DNA of 6,966 nucleotides from Dehalococcoidia bacterium (GCA_012270525.1 JAAXIE010000069.1:1-6966), one strand, 5' to 3'. Counted from the first letter of the stretch, positions 1 through 6,467 are shown. Notes: generated from the sequence alone by a model not told the origin. Translations and numbers: made by a program.

Positions 1-420
1 ACCACGCCGACCAACTACAGCCTGTACAACGACCGGCTACTGATCTTCTATGGACGGCCGAGGGTGAGGCACATCCTGTTCGATAACATCGAAGGGGTAG
101 ACAACCTCGTGGTGCCCCTCAGCGGGCCGCGGTTGCGTGTCCGCGAGTTCCGGGGGCGTGGGGCTTGGCTGACGCCTCGCGATCCTGAGACGTTCATGGA
201 GCAGTTCCGGATAGCGTTGGACGCCTTCCGGGGAACCACTCCATCTGGTCCTGAGGAACCGGGCTTCGTTCCGTACCAGATGGAAGGCGAGTTAGCAGGG
301 ACGAGCGACGAAGGAGTCGAAAGTCAACCCGAGGAGCTACTTGAGGGTGGGCTGGACGAGACGGAATCGCCGGAATCGGCCATGCCGGAACAGGAAGACC
401 CTTGGGGTCGGCGGGAGTAA
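1..420 (+). CDS. C-terminal part of a bacterial PH-like domain protein with an acidic tail (5' truncated)
   Basis: The reading frame is open from the first base and ends in TAA at 418-420, giving 139 visible residues; the true start lies outside the window. A GTG at 64 is in frame but falls inside the domain, so it is unlikely to be the start. Residues 6-31 read as a beta-strand pattern (YSLYNDRLLIFYG, then RVRHILFDNIEGV), and 55-70 (AWLTPRDPETFMEQF) form the closing strand and helix. This is the layout of small bacterial pleckstrin-homology-like domains of the bPH type, where the last segment is usually an 'SP.DPE.F' helix. Residues about 79-139 are low-complexity, Pro/Glu/Asp-rich and probably disordered, ending in DPWGRRE. 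No catalytic residues are visible. Such domains often sit on membrane-associated proteins, but upstream membrane segments cannot be seen here. The family call is by pattern only. Confidence 0.55.
   Translation, partial: TTPTNYSLYNDRLLIFYGRPRVRHILFDNIEGVDNLVVPLSGPRLRVREFRGRGAWLTPRDPETFMEQFRIALDAFRGTTPSGPEEPGFVPYQMEGELAGTSDEGVESQPEELLEGGLDETESPESAMPEQEDPWGRRE
240..284. repeat. Nested inverted repeat inside the PH-like gene
   Basis: TCCATCTGGT at 240-249 is a perfect 10-bp inverted match to ACCAGATGGA at 275-284. Inside it, GGAAC at 255-259 pairs with GTTCC at 268-272 around an 8-nt loop. The RNA could form a two-tier stem in the part of the gene that encodes the start of the disordered tail (residues about 80-95). 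There is no following U-run, so it does not look like a terminator. A single 10-bp match at this distance could arise by chance; the nested inner stem makes it more notable. Confidence 0.4.
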
Positions 421-535
421 GCTCTCGGTTGGGGCGTGATCGCGCCTGGTAAGCCCTTCTAGCTTGCAGGGCGGGTTGCCTTGCAGGTCGGCCTTTGGGC
501 TACCGCATCATTCATCCTCTGTATCACCTTAGGCC

Positions 536-565
536 CCTTGCGCCCACTATCCTCATGGCGCAGGG
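536..565 (+). terminator. Hairpin between two convergent genes, possible transcription terminator
   Basis: The spacer 421-678 lies between two genes that end towards each other, and I see no gene in it. CCTTGCGCC at 536-544 pairs with GGCGCAGGG at 557-565 around a 12-nt loop, giving a 9-bp stem with one G-U pair when read on the plus strand (an A-C mismatch on the minus strand). It is the strongest stem I found in the spacer. It lacks a U-tract on either side, so it is not a canonical intrinsic terminator; its position 116 nt past the upstream stop codon is the main reason to propose the role. Confidence 0.25.
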
Positions 566-678
566 ATACGTTCGCTTCTGTCCGGGGATGACCGAACATG
601 GGGTTCTTCGCTGGCAGCCTCGGGCTCAATCGCGCGGCGTCCGAAGGTGAAGGTGGCGTCGAGGGGGTGGGGTGGCAC

Positions 679-1668
679 CTATTTCTTGGTCTCGTAGCCC
701 CGTTCGGAGGCTAGTTTGGCCATGTCGAACCCTTCCCTGCGCTGTCGAAGGTCGAAGTAGACCAGGGTAGAGCCAATCCACAGGATGGGTACCGTCAGCA
801 CGACCGCCAGCACCAGAAGCAGGCTCCCCGCCGTGTCGGAGTAAGCACCGAGTAGCATCCCTGGAATGGAGAGCACAAGGGAGGCTCCAGTCCAGACCAG
901 GAAGAAGACTATCCCGATGCCGAACACGCGCCAGCCGTCGCTGCCGACGAGGCGACTGCTCCTCTCCAGCGAGGCCATGGAGCCGAGGTCTTCGACCATC
1001 ATGGCACCGGGGAAGAAGAACCACCGGACGAGGACATAGCAGGCGATGGGAAGCATGGCCAGTCCGACGAAGTACCAGTCGGCGTGCTGCAACAGAAAGG
1101 GGCCCATCCAAGTGGGAACGGACAGGAGGACGAAGGAGAAGAACACCGAGAACCATCGTGTGAGCACTCTGCTGATGCAGGCGAGCAGCTTGACTCTGCC
1201 TGTCAGGTAGTGCTGCGATACGGCTTCCACCGTCGCGCCCCAGCCCCAGGCACCGAACAGCAGGAGGCCGAGCAGCGATGTGATCAACATATAGAGGGTG
1301 GGAGCAGAGAAGTAGGCCAAGGCGGGCCACAACGACAGCAAGGCGATGGCGACGAAGTGGCCCAGGTGCCTGCGGTATACGCTCAGGCTCTCGCCGATCA
1401 GGTCTATGAGGGACTTGGGGGGGAAGTCTTGATCGACGGGTTGCGCTGGGGCGTGAGGCCGGAAACCTTCTGGGACTTCGGGGGGCTCGGTCATCAATCT
1501 CCGGCAGGAGATGCAGGAGAGAGCATCCTCGCGGTTTTCTGTACCGCACTGGGTGCAGTAGACCGTGCCCACAGCCTGTTCCTGGGGGACTAATAACAGG
1601 CTGGCACCACAAAAGGCGCAGTTCTCAACTCCTTCGGCATTCTCGTTGAAGCACTCGCGACAGATCAT
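679..1668 (-). CDS. Double zinc-ribbon, multi-pass membrane protein
   Basis: The protein is 329 residues and starts at ATG 1668-1666; the upstream ribosome-binding sequence is weak. Two zinc-ribbon knuckle pairs open it: C3-x2-C6 with C17-x2-C20, then C38-x2-C41 with C52-x2-C55, consistent with one zinc per ribbon. A proline-rich linker follows (about 60-84). From about residue 104 there are roughly six hydrophobic segments (about 104-120, 124-142, 171-192, 198-218, 247-273 and 281-304). The stretch SLERSSRLVGSDGWRVFGIG (233-252) and the ending TLVYFDLRQRREGFD (301-315) match a widespread bacterial membrane domain related to the membrane region of glycerophosphodiester phosphodiesterases; no phosphodiesterase catalytic domain is present. 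The molecular function is unknown. The ribbons should lie in the cytoplasm, perhaps for protein or nucleic-acid contact, which is inference. It is divergent from the racemase-like gene and convergent with the PH-like gene. Confidence 0.8.
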   Translation of the reverse strand: MICRECFNENAEGVENCAFCGASLLLVPQEQAVGTVYCTQCGTENREDALSCISCRRLMTEPPEVPEGFRPHAPAQPVDQDFPPKSLIDLIGESLSVYRRHLGHFVAIALLSLWPALAYFSAPTLYMLITSLLGLLLFGAWGWGATVEAVSQHYLTGRVKLLACISRVLTRWFSVFFSFVLLSVPTWMGPFLLQHADWYFVGLAMLPIACYVLVRWFFFPGAMMVEDLGSMASLERSSRLVGSDGWRVFGIGIVFFLVWTGASLVLSIPGMLLGAYSDTAGSLLLVLAVVLTVPILWIGSTLVYFDLRQRREGFDMAKLASERGYETKK

Positions 1669-1705
1669 GGTCAGCCCAGCGTGTTCTGGTTTCTCGCCCG
1701 GCTAT

Positions 1706-1735
1706 GTTACACCATGGCAGGGAATACGATGTCCA
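1706..1735 (-). promoter_or_regulatory. Possible promoter for the zinc-ribbon membrane protein gene
   Basis: On the minus strand TGGACA (1735-1730) differs by one base from the -35 consensus, and TGTAAC (1711-1706) matches four of six -10 bases, with an 18-bp spacer. Transcription would start about 30 nt upstream of the ATG at 1668. This is a motif match only and is weak at the -10 box. Confidence 0.25.
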
Positions 1736-1754
1736 CTCCATCGGATGATGAAGG

Positions 1755-1760
1755 TAGAAT
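1755..1760 (+). promoter_or_regulatory. Possible -10 box for the racemase-like gene
   Basis: TAGAAT matches five of six bases of the -10 consensus and lies 62 nt upstream of the chosen start at 1823. I see no good -35 element at 16-18 bp upstream and no TG extension. If used, it would rule out the upstream in-frame ATG at 1748 as the start, because transcription would begin downstream of it. Confidence 0.2.
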
Positions 1761-1807
1761 CTTACAGCAAACGTTGCCTTGTGGCAGTAGGGCGGACAGC
1801 GCCACTG

Positions 1808-1816
1808 GAAGAGGAG
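1808..1816 (+). promoter_or_regulatory. Ribosome-binding site that fixes the racemase-like start
   Basis: GAAGAGGAG is a purine-rich Shine-Dalgarno match ending 6 nt before ATG 1823. In-frame starts further upstream (1565 and 1748) lack a comparable site and would add residues with no family likeness, so this site decides the start. Confidence 0.6.
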
Positions 1817-1822
1817 CACCTG

Positions 1823-2554
1823 ATGTACGGATGGCGAGCGAGGATCGGGGTGATAGTATCCCCTCCCAACACGGTGGCGGAGGTGGAGTTGGGCCGGATG
1901 GCCCCGGAGGGGGTGTCGGTGCATGCCACGCGGATGTACCGTCCCCGGGAGGTGACCGGCTTGGACCAGAGGACGCTGGAAGTCACCAACTCATCGCTTC
2001 CGCAAGCAGCGGGAGCAATCGCACCATTGAAACCCGACGTGCTCGTATTTGCCCACACCATGGGAAGCATCGTTGGCGGGCCGGGCCGCGACCATGGGCT
2101 TGTCTCAATGCTCGCCGAGGCTGCGGGTTGTCATGCCATCACCACGGCAGGGGCTGCGATGGCTGCTTTCGGCGCACTGGGGTTGGGCAAGCTGGTGATT
2201 GCCGGTCCCTATACCGAGGACGACCTGCTGCTGATGGAGAAGGACTACTTCGAGGCCTCGATGGAGGGCTTGGAGATACTGGGACATGAGTCCCTTGGGA
2301 TCACCAACGGATGGGATATCGGCCAACTGGAGCCGCGGGAGTTTTTCCGCTTGGCGAAAGAGGCGGACCGCCCCGATGCTGAGGCGGTGTTCATAAGCGG
2401 GACCAACGGGCGTACCATCGAGGTGTTGGAAGCCTTGGAGCAGGACTTGGGGAAGCCGGTGCTATCGGCCAACCAGGTAACCATGTGGGCCGCCCTGCAC
2501 TATCTGGGCATCGGCGGGGTCAAGGGTTACGGCAGCCTGTTCGAGCACCAGTAG
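1823..2554 (+). CDS. Maleate isomerase / arylmalonate decarboxylase-like protein (Asp/Glu racemase superfamily) lacking both catalytic cysteines
   Basis: This 243-residue protein has the length and motifs of the maleate isomerase and arylmalonate decarboxylase branch of the Asp/Glu racemase superfamily, a cytoplasmic two-lobed fold with pseudo-twofold symmetry. Visible family features are RIGVIVSPPNT (7-17) with its substrate-loop Asn16, MAPEGVSVHATRM (26-38), a GGPG loop (85-88), GPYTED (128-133) with the conserved Tyr130, and the C-terminal lobe from AVFISG (188-193) through GKPVLSANQVTMWAAL (210-225). Active members place a cysteine after the first strand of each lobe. Here those positions are His78 (FAHTMGS) and Gly193 (ISGTNG), and the only cysteine is Cys103. 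Ordinary cysteine-thiolate isomerisation, racemisation or decarboxylation is therefore not expected; it may use another chemistry, or bind without catalysis. The stop lies 6 nt from the convergent stop of the hydroxylase FAD subunit. The family call is firm; the activity is unknown. Confidence 0.82.
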   Translation: MYGWRARIGVIVSPPNTVAEVELGRMAPEGVSVHATRMYRPREVTGLDQRTLEVTNSSLPQAAGAIAPLKPDVLVFAHTMGSIVGGPGRDHGLVSMLAEAAGCHAITTAGAAMAAFGALGLGKLVIAGPYTEDDLLLMEKDYFEASMEGLEILGHESLGITNGWDIGQLEPREFFRLAKEADRPDAEAVFISGTNGRTIEVLEALEQDLGKPVLSANQVTMWAALHYLGIGGVKGYGSLFEHQ

Positions 2555-2560
2555 GGGGCC

Positions 2561-3577
2561 TCAGCCTTCGTCCCAGTCACCGCCACCGTTATCCGCTGAA
2601 AGAAGGCGGCTGACGACTTGCTTGACCAGGTTGGATGCCAGGTCCACCTTGTAGGCGTTGTCTCGCAGGGGAGTGGCACCTGCTACGGCCCTCTTGCCCG
2701 CTTCAGGGGCGACCGTGTCGACGTTGGATACGGAGGTGCCGGTGAGGCACGCCTCGGCGGCGACGGCCCGGTAGGGGTAGGGGGCTACACCTCCGAGTAC
2801 GATACGACAGTGGTCGATCCGGTTGCCGGCGACCACGAGGACGGCAGCCACGCTGACCAGTGCGAAGTCGCCAGCTTCGCGTTCCCGTGCCTTGATGTAA
2901 CCGCTGCGAGTGCCGTCCTGGGGCAGGGGCAGGTTAACCGAGGCGACGAGTTCTCCCGGCTGGAGTACGTTCTCGCCTTTCAGGTTGGACCCCGGTCCTG
3001 TAAAGAAGTCCGCCAATGGCATGGAGCGTTGTCCGGCTGGTCCATCGAGTCCGATTTGGGCGTCCAAGGCCGTCAATGCCACTGCCATATCCGACGGGTG
3101 GACGATGTAGCAACGCTCGCCTCCGAGAATGGACAGGTACTTGCTGTTGCCGGCCAATGCGAGGCAGGTATCGCCACCCTTCTTGAGGCAGAGGGTCAGG
3201 GGGCTGCGGTAGTAAAAGCAGCGGGGTCGCTGGCACAGGTTGCCCCCCAAGGTGCCAACGTTGCGTATCTGGGGTGTGGCGATGCCACCGGCTGCTTCGG
3301 TGAGGACGGGGTACATCTGCCTGAGTTCCGTACTGGCCGCCAAGGTGGCCAACGGGGCCATCGCACCGATGCGGATACTATCGGAGGTCACCTCGACCCC
3401 CCGCAACTCCTCCAAGCCAGCCAAGCTCACCAAGGTGGAGGGTGCGACGACGCCTTCCTTCATCTCGCCGAGCAGGTCGCTGCCTCCCGCGAGGGCGTGG
3501 GTACCGTCTTCGGAGAGGAGTGATAAGGCCTCTTCCACAGAGGCAGGCTCGAAGAACTGGAAGGGGCGCAAGCTCAC
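2561..3577 (-). CDS. FAD-binding subunit of a xanthine dehydrogenase-family molybdenum hydroxylase, with a four-Cys [4Fe-4S] loop
   Basis: This 338-residue protein is the medium subunit, which takes electrons from the [2Fe-2S] subunit and passes them from FAD to an acceptor. FAD-binding signatures are AGGSDLL (30-36) and IRNVGTLGGNLCQ (104-116); the C-terminal CO-dehydrogenase-flavoprotein domain spans about residues 223-327 (YIKAREREAGDFALVSVAA, then VLGGVAPYP). Between the two FAD motifs and the VHPSDMAVAL segment (159-168) lies an inserted loop with Cys120, Cys130, Cys138 and Cys156, plus Cys115. Such a loop binds an extra [4Fe-4S] cluster in the beta subunit of 4-hydroxybenzoyl-CoA reductase and in PaoB; plain XDH and CoxM subunits lack it. 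The start is GTG at 3577-3575, overlapping the stop of the Mo subunit as GTGA, with AGGAG 5 nt upstream. It is the last gene of the operon. There is no signal peptide, so the enzyme should be cytoplasmic. Confidence 0.92.
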   Translation of the reverse strand: MSLRPFQFFEPASVEEALSLLSEDGTHALAGGSDLLGEMKEGVVAPSTLVSLAGLEELRGVEVTSDSIRIGAMAPLATLAASTELRQMYPVLTEAAGGIATPQIRNVGTLGGNLCQRPRCFYYRSPLTLCLKKGGDTCLALAGNSKYLSILGGERCYIVHPSDMAVALTALDAQIGLDGPAGQRSMPLADFFTGPGSNLKGENVLQPGELVASVNLPLPQDGTRSGYIKAREREAGDFALVSVAAVLVVAGNRIDHCRIVLGGVAPYPYRAVAAEACLTGTSVSNVDTVAPEAGKRAVAGATPLRDNAYKVDLASNLVKQVVSRLLSADNGGGDWDEG

Positions 3578-5847
3578 GGGGTCTCCTGGCGTTCCTTCAG
3601 CGCGTTCAGGACCTGGTCGGGGGTGATGGGCAGGTGGTTGAAGCGGATGCCAATGGCGTTGTATACGGCGTTGGCAATGGCTGGGGCCACGCCCACGCAG
3701 GGGGGTTCGCCCAAGGCCTTGGCCCCCAGCGGGGCGATGGGGTCCACCACATCGGCGAAAATCACCCGGATGTCGGGGTAGTCCATGATGGTGGGACTCT
3801 TGTGTTCAAGGAAACTGGGGTTCAGGGTTACCCCGGTGGGGCCATCGGAGAGGAGGTCCTCGATGAGGGTGAATCCCAGCATCTGGCATACACCGCCCTC
3901 GACTTGGTTGATGGCCAGGTTGGGATTGATTATCCGGCCGGAATCGTGGGCTGCGACGTAGCGGAGCACCCGGATACGTCCCGTGTCGGTGTCCACTTCC
4001 ACCTCGGCGAAGTGGGCTCCGAAGGTGTTGATGATGTGGTCGGGGCTGCCGGGTATAACCGTAGCCTCGGCGTACATGGAGTCCTCGCCGGAGCTCTGGA
4101 GCACCTCGGCCAGGGTCATATTCCGAAGGGGATCGGCTTCCAGGTAGACCAAGCCGTGCCGGATATCGAGTGCTTCCACAGGCACGTCCATGGCAAGGGA
4201 AGCGGCCTGCAACAGGCGCTCGCGTATCTGCGAAGCGGCTTGGACTATGGCAGTGCCCGTGGAGAAAGTGGCGGTGGAACCCGCGGTATTGGGGGCACGA
4301 GGCGTGGTGGCGGTATCGCCGAAGATAGGTGCAACATCCTCGTAGGCACCGCCTAGGCTCTCGGCGGCCACCTGGGCGAGGGCAGTGGTCGCTCCTTCTC
4401 CGACGTCCATCAGGCCGGTGACCAGTTCGATGCGGCCGTCGCGATTCAGCCGGACTTGGGCGGAGGACTGGCCACCGGGACCGCCACGGTAGATGAGCAT
4501 GCTCATGCCCAAGCCCCGCCTCTTGGTGCCGGGGCTGGAGTTGGGCAGCCGACGGTTTGCCCGCCATCCGATGGCACCCGCCCCACGTCTCAGGCATTCT
4601 TCCAATCCGTTGCTGGAGAAGGGAATGCCGCCTTCCACCGGCTGGGTGTCGATGATTTCGCCCGCCGGGGTCTCGCGGTTGCCCGGTTGCCCTTCTGCTC
4701 TAACATGATGGCGAAGCCGGAAGTCCAGGGGGTCGATGCCCAATTGCTCGGCGGCCCGGTCCATCAGGTTCTCCAAGGCGAAGTGGCCTTGGGGTGCACC
4801 CAGCCCGCGGTAGGAGCCAGCGGCAGGACGGTTGGTGTAGGCAAGGCGTCCCTCGTACCGGACGTTGGGGCAGGTATAGAGGTAAAGACCAGCCTGGGCA
4901 GTGCGCCGGAGCACTCCGGGGCCGGAGGCGAGGTAGGCCCCCGTATCCAGGACTGCGTTGCAGTCGACGGCGGTCACCGAGCCGTCGCTCTTCAGGCCGA
5001 CCTTCATCCGCAGCACGGCTCCATGCCGGACGCGACCGGACACGAACTCCTCACTTCGTCCCAGATCGATGCGGACCGGTCTGCCTGCCCGTTGGGCCAG
5101 GACGGCAGCGAGGGCCGCCAGCCTCGTCTCGTCCTTGGCCCCGTAACCTGCCCCCAAGGTCGGGCCCACCACGCGAATGTCCTCCGGTGGTAGCTCCAAG
5201 GCTGAGGAGAGGGCGGCCCGGTCCTGGTGGACGCCACGGGTACACTTCCAGACGGTCAGTTGACCGCCTTCCCAAGCGGCCACCACGGCACGGGGTTCTA
5301 GGGGTGCTGGCGAGTGGCCCGGCGTGCGGAAAACATCTTCCAGCACCAGGTCGGCCTCGGCAAACCCCTGCTCGACGTCGCCTCGCTGCAGAACCAGCGG
5401 TTGGCCGGTTGCCAGGTTGCCGCTGGGGTAGAGCTGGGGTGCCCCGGGTTGCAGGGCCTCCTCGGCGTCCACCACGAAAGGCAGGGGACGGTATTCGAGA
5501 TTGATGAGGTCGAGGGCGGCCGCAGCGGCATCTGCGTCGTGTGCAGCGACTGCTGCCACCTCGTCTCCCACGAAACGTACCCGCGTGTCCAGCACGGGGA
5601 GGTCGGCGGCGATGTGGCCCGCGGGGGCATCGAAGGGCGTCACGGTGGCATGGACACCCGGCAATGCAAGGGCCGCCGACGTATCGACCGACAGCACATC
5701 GGCATGGGGATGCGGGCTGCGCAGGACACGACCGTGGAGCATACCCGGCAGCTTGATGTCAGAGGTGTACATGGCCTCGCCGGTCAGTTTCTCCAGCAGG
5801 CCCTTGCGCGGGACGCTCTTGCCGACGATGGCATAGCCGGTGGTCAC
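3574..5847 (-). CDS. Molybdopterin-binding catalytic subunit of a xanthine dehydrogenase-family hydroxylase
   Basis: This 757-residue protein is the large subunit that carries the molybdenum-pterin cofactor and hydroxylates (or, in the HCR branch, dehydroxylates) its substrate. The N-terminal a/b hammerhead domain covers about residues 16-125 (LLEKLTGEAMYTSDI, LHGRVLRSPHPHA, FVGDEVAAVAA); the Mo-binding domains fill the rest. Visible family motifs are GAGYGAK (232-238), SYRGLGAPQ (345-353) with Arg347, DVGEG (481-485), NPNLAINQVEGG (641-652) and ALGEPP (711-716), whose Glu714 is at the position of the catalytic base. Departures from consensus are Arg204 (TRG) where Gln is usual, Tyr235 for Phe in GGFGGK, Glu484 for Gln in GQG, and LEPR for MEPR at 183-186. 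It lacks the AYRCSFR loop of form I CO dehydrogenase. There is no Tat signal. The start is GTG 5847-5845, overlapping the upstream stop as GTGA. The substrate is unknown; purines, N-heteroaromatics, aldehydes and aromatic CoA esters are all possible for the family. Confidence 0.93.
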   Translation of the reverse strand: MTTGYAIVGKSVPRKGLLEKLTGEAMYTSDIKLPGMLHGRVLRSPHPHADVLSVDTSAALALPGVHATVTPFDAPAGHIAADLPVLDTRVRFVGDEVAAVAAHDADAAAAALDLINLEYRPLPFVVDAEEALQPGAPQLYPSGNLATGQPLVLQRGDVEQGFAEADLVLEDVFRTPGHSPAPLEPRAVVAAWEGGQLTVWKCTRGVHQDRAALSSALELPPEDIRVVGPTLGAGYGAKDETRLAALAAVLAQRAGRPVRIDLGRSEEFVSGRVRHGAVLRMKVGLKSDGSVTAVDCNAVLDTGAYLASGPGVLRRTAQAGLYLYTCPNVRYEGRLAYTNRPAAGSYRGLGAPQGHFALENLMDRAAEQLGIDPLDFRLRHHVRAEGQPGNRETPAGEIIDTQPVEGGIPFSSNGLEECLRRGAGAIGWRANRRLPNSSPGTKRRGLGMSMLIYRGGPGGQSSAQVRLNRDGRIELVTGLMDVGEGATTALAQVAAESLGGAYEDVAPIFGDTATTPRAPNTAGSTATFSTGTAIVQAASQIRERLLQAASLAMDVPVEALDIRHGLVYLEADPLRNMTLAEVLQSSGEDSMYAEATVIPGSPDHIINTFGAHFAEVEVDTDTGRIRVLRYVAAHDSGRIINPNLAINQVEGGVCQMLGFTLIEDLLSDGPTGVTLNPSFLEHKSPTIMDYPDIRVIFADVVDPIAPLGAKALGEPPCVGVAPAIANAVYNAIGIRFNHLPITPDQVLNALKERQETP
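3583..3587 (-). promoter_or_regulatory. Ribosome-binding site for the FAD subunit
   Basis: On the minus strand AGGAG sits 5 nt before the GTG start at 3577, inside the last codons of the Mo subunit gene. It supports the GTG start and reinitiation or coupling at the GTGA overlap. Confidence 0.6.
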
Positions 5848-6347
5848 TGGGTCTGGCCCCTTGCTACCATGGCTCGGGCGGCTGCCAGGACCGATTGAGT
5901 GATGGCCCCGTAGGCGTTGCAGCGGCAGATATTGCCCGCCAAGGCACGGCGCACTTCATCGCGGTCGGGTTCAGGGTTCCGGTCAATCAGGGCCTTGGCC
6001 GCCATCAGGAATCCGGGCGTGCAGAAGCCGCACTGCCCACCATCGCGGGCGAGGAAGGCGTCCTGTAGGGGGTGATAGCCGTCCACATTGGCCAGCCCTT
6101 CGACTGTCACCACAGGACGGTTGCCGACCTGCAATGCCAGCATCTGGCAGGCATATACAGCCTGCCCGCCCACAATGATGGTGCAGGAGCCACATTCGCC
6201 GCGGTCGCATCCCGACTTGGCACCAGTGAGGTCGAGATGGTCTCGCAGAACCTCCAGGAGAGTCCGGTGGGGTGGGACGACGACGCTATGGACCGCACCG
6301 TTTACGCGTAGTTGGATGTCGCGAAGGTTGTTTCCGGGCTCGGTCAA
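5844..6347 (-). CDS. [2Fe-2S] subunit of the molybdenum hydroxylase
   Basis: With a TTG start at 6347-6345 the protein is 167 residues, close to the usual 155-170 of the family, and begins just ahead of the first conserved strand (RDIQLRVNG, 9-17). The N-terminal plant-ferredoxin-type domain supplies Cys47, Cys52, Cys55 and Cys67 for one [2Fe-2S] cluster. The C-terminal helical domain supplies Cys106, Cys109, Cys141 and Cys143 for the second, with the family's C-x2-C-x31-C-x-C spacing. CRCNAY replaces the more common CRCTGY. It transfers electrons from the Mo centre to FAD. GGAGG 11 nt upstream and a possible promoter at 6412-6440 favour the TTG start. An in-frame ATG at 6413 would give 189 residues, and the frame stays open to 6905, but those extensions have no family likeness. 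Its TGA overlaps the GTG of the Mo subunit, making it the first gene of the operon. Confidence 0.9.
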   Translation of the reverse strand: MTEPGNNLRDIQLRVNGAVHSVVVPPHRTLLEVLRDHLDLTGAKSGCDRGECGSCTIIVGGQAVYACQMLALQVGNRPVVTVEGLANVDGYHPLQDAFLARDGGQCGFCTPGFLMAAKALIDRNPEPDRDEVRRALAGNICRCNAYGAITQSVLAAARAMVARGQTQ

Positions 6348-6358
6348 GAGAGAAGGGG

Positions 6359-6363
6359 CCTCC
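6359..6363 (-). promoter_or_regulatory. Ribosome-binding site for the [2Fe-2S] subunit
   Basis: On the minus strand GGAGG lies 11 nt before TTG 6347. The spacing is on the long side but the match is good, and it is the main support for choosing TTG over the ATG at 6413, which has only a loose purine-rich stretch upstream. Confidence 0.4.
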
Positions 6364-6411
6364 AGTCCAGTGGTCAGCGATGTCGCTTGGCTGCACCAGC
6401 GAACAGCATTC

Positions 6412-6440
6412 ATACTATGCGCCCGCCAGTGACAGCGCAA
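6412..6440 (-). promoter_or_regulatory. Possible promoter of the hydroxylase operon
   Basis: On the minus strand TTGCGC (6440-6435) and TAGTAT (6417-6412) are separated by exactly 17 bp. Matches to the consensus are three and four of six, so the call rests mostly on spacing and position. The -10 box overlaps the ATG at 6413, so if this promoter is real, that ATG cannot be the start of the first subunit. Confidence 0.25.
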
Positions 6441-6467
6441 GCGCGTGGTGACGTGAATGGTCTGAAC

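Noticed and set aside
464..487. Two TTGCAGG words 17 nt apart in the spacer after the PH-like gene
   Set aside because: There are only two 7-nt copies in GC-rich sequence, with no third copy or symmetry; this is compatible with chance.
626..1612. A 328-residue minus-strand frame overlapping the zinc-ribbon membrane protein
   Set aside because: It is Arg/Pro/His-rich, with no domain pattern. The overlapping frame has zinc-ribbon cysteines and clear membrane segments.
1565..1822. N-terminal extension of the racemase-like protein to an ATG at 1565 or 1748
   Set aside because: The extension overlaps the divergent gene, has no family likeness and lacks a good ribosome-binding site. ATG 1823 has one 6 nt upstream and gives the normal family length.
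4456..5504. Long plus-strand frames opposite the Mo subunit
   Set aside because: These are shadows of a high-GC coding strand, with Arg/Pro/Gly-rich translations and no recognisable domain; the minus-strand frame has full-length family motifs.
3574..5847. Form I carbon monoxide dehydrogenase large subunit
   Set aside because: The diagnostic AYRCSFR active-site loop is absent; the corresponding segment reads SYRGLGAPQ, the general hydroxylase form.
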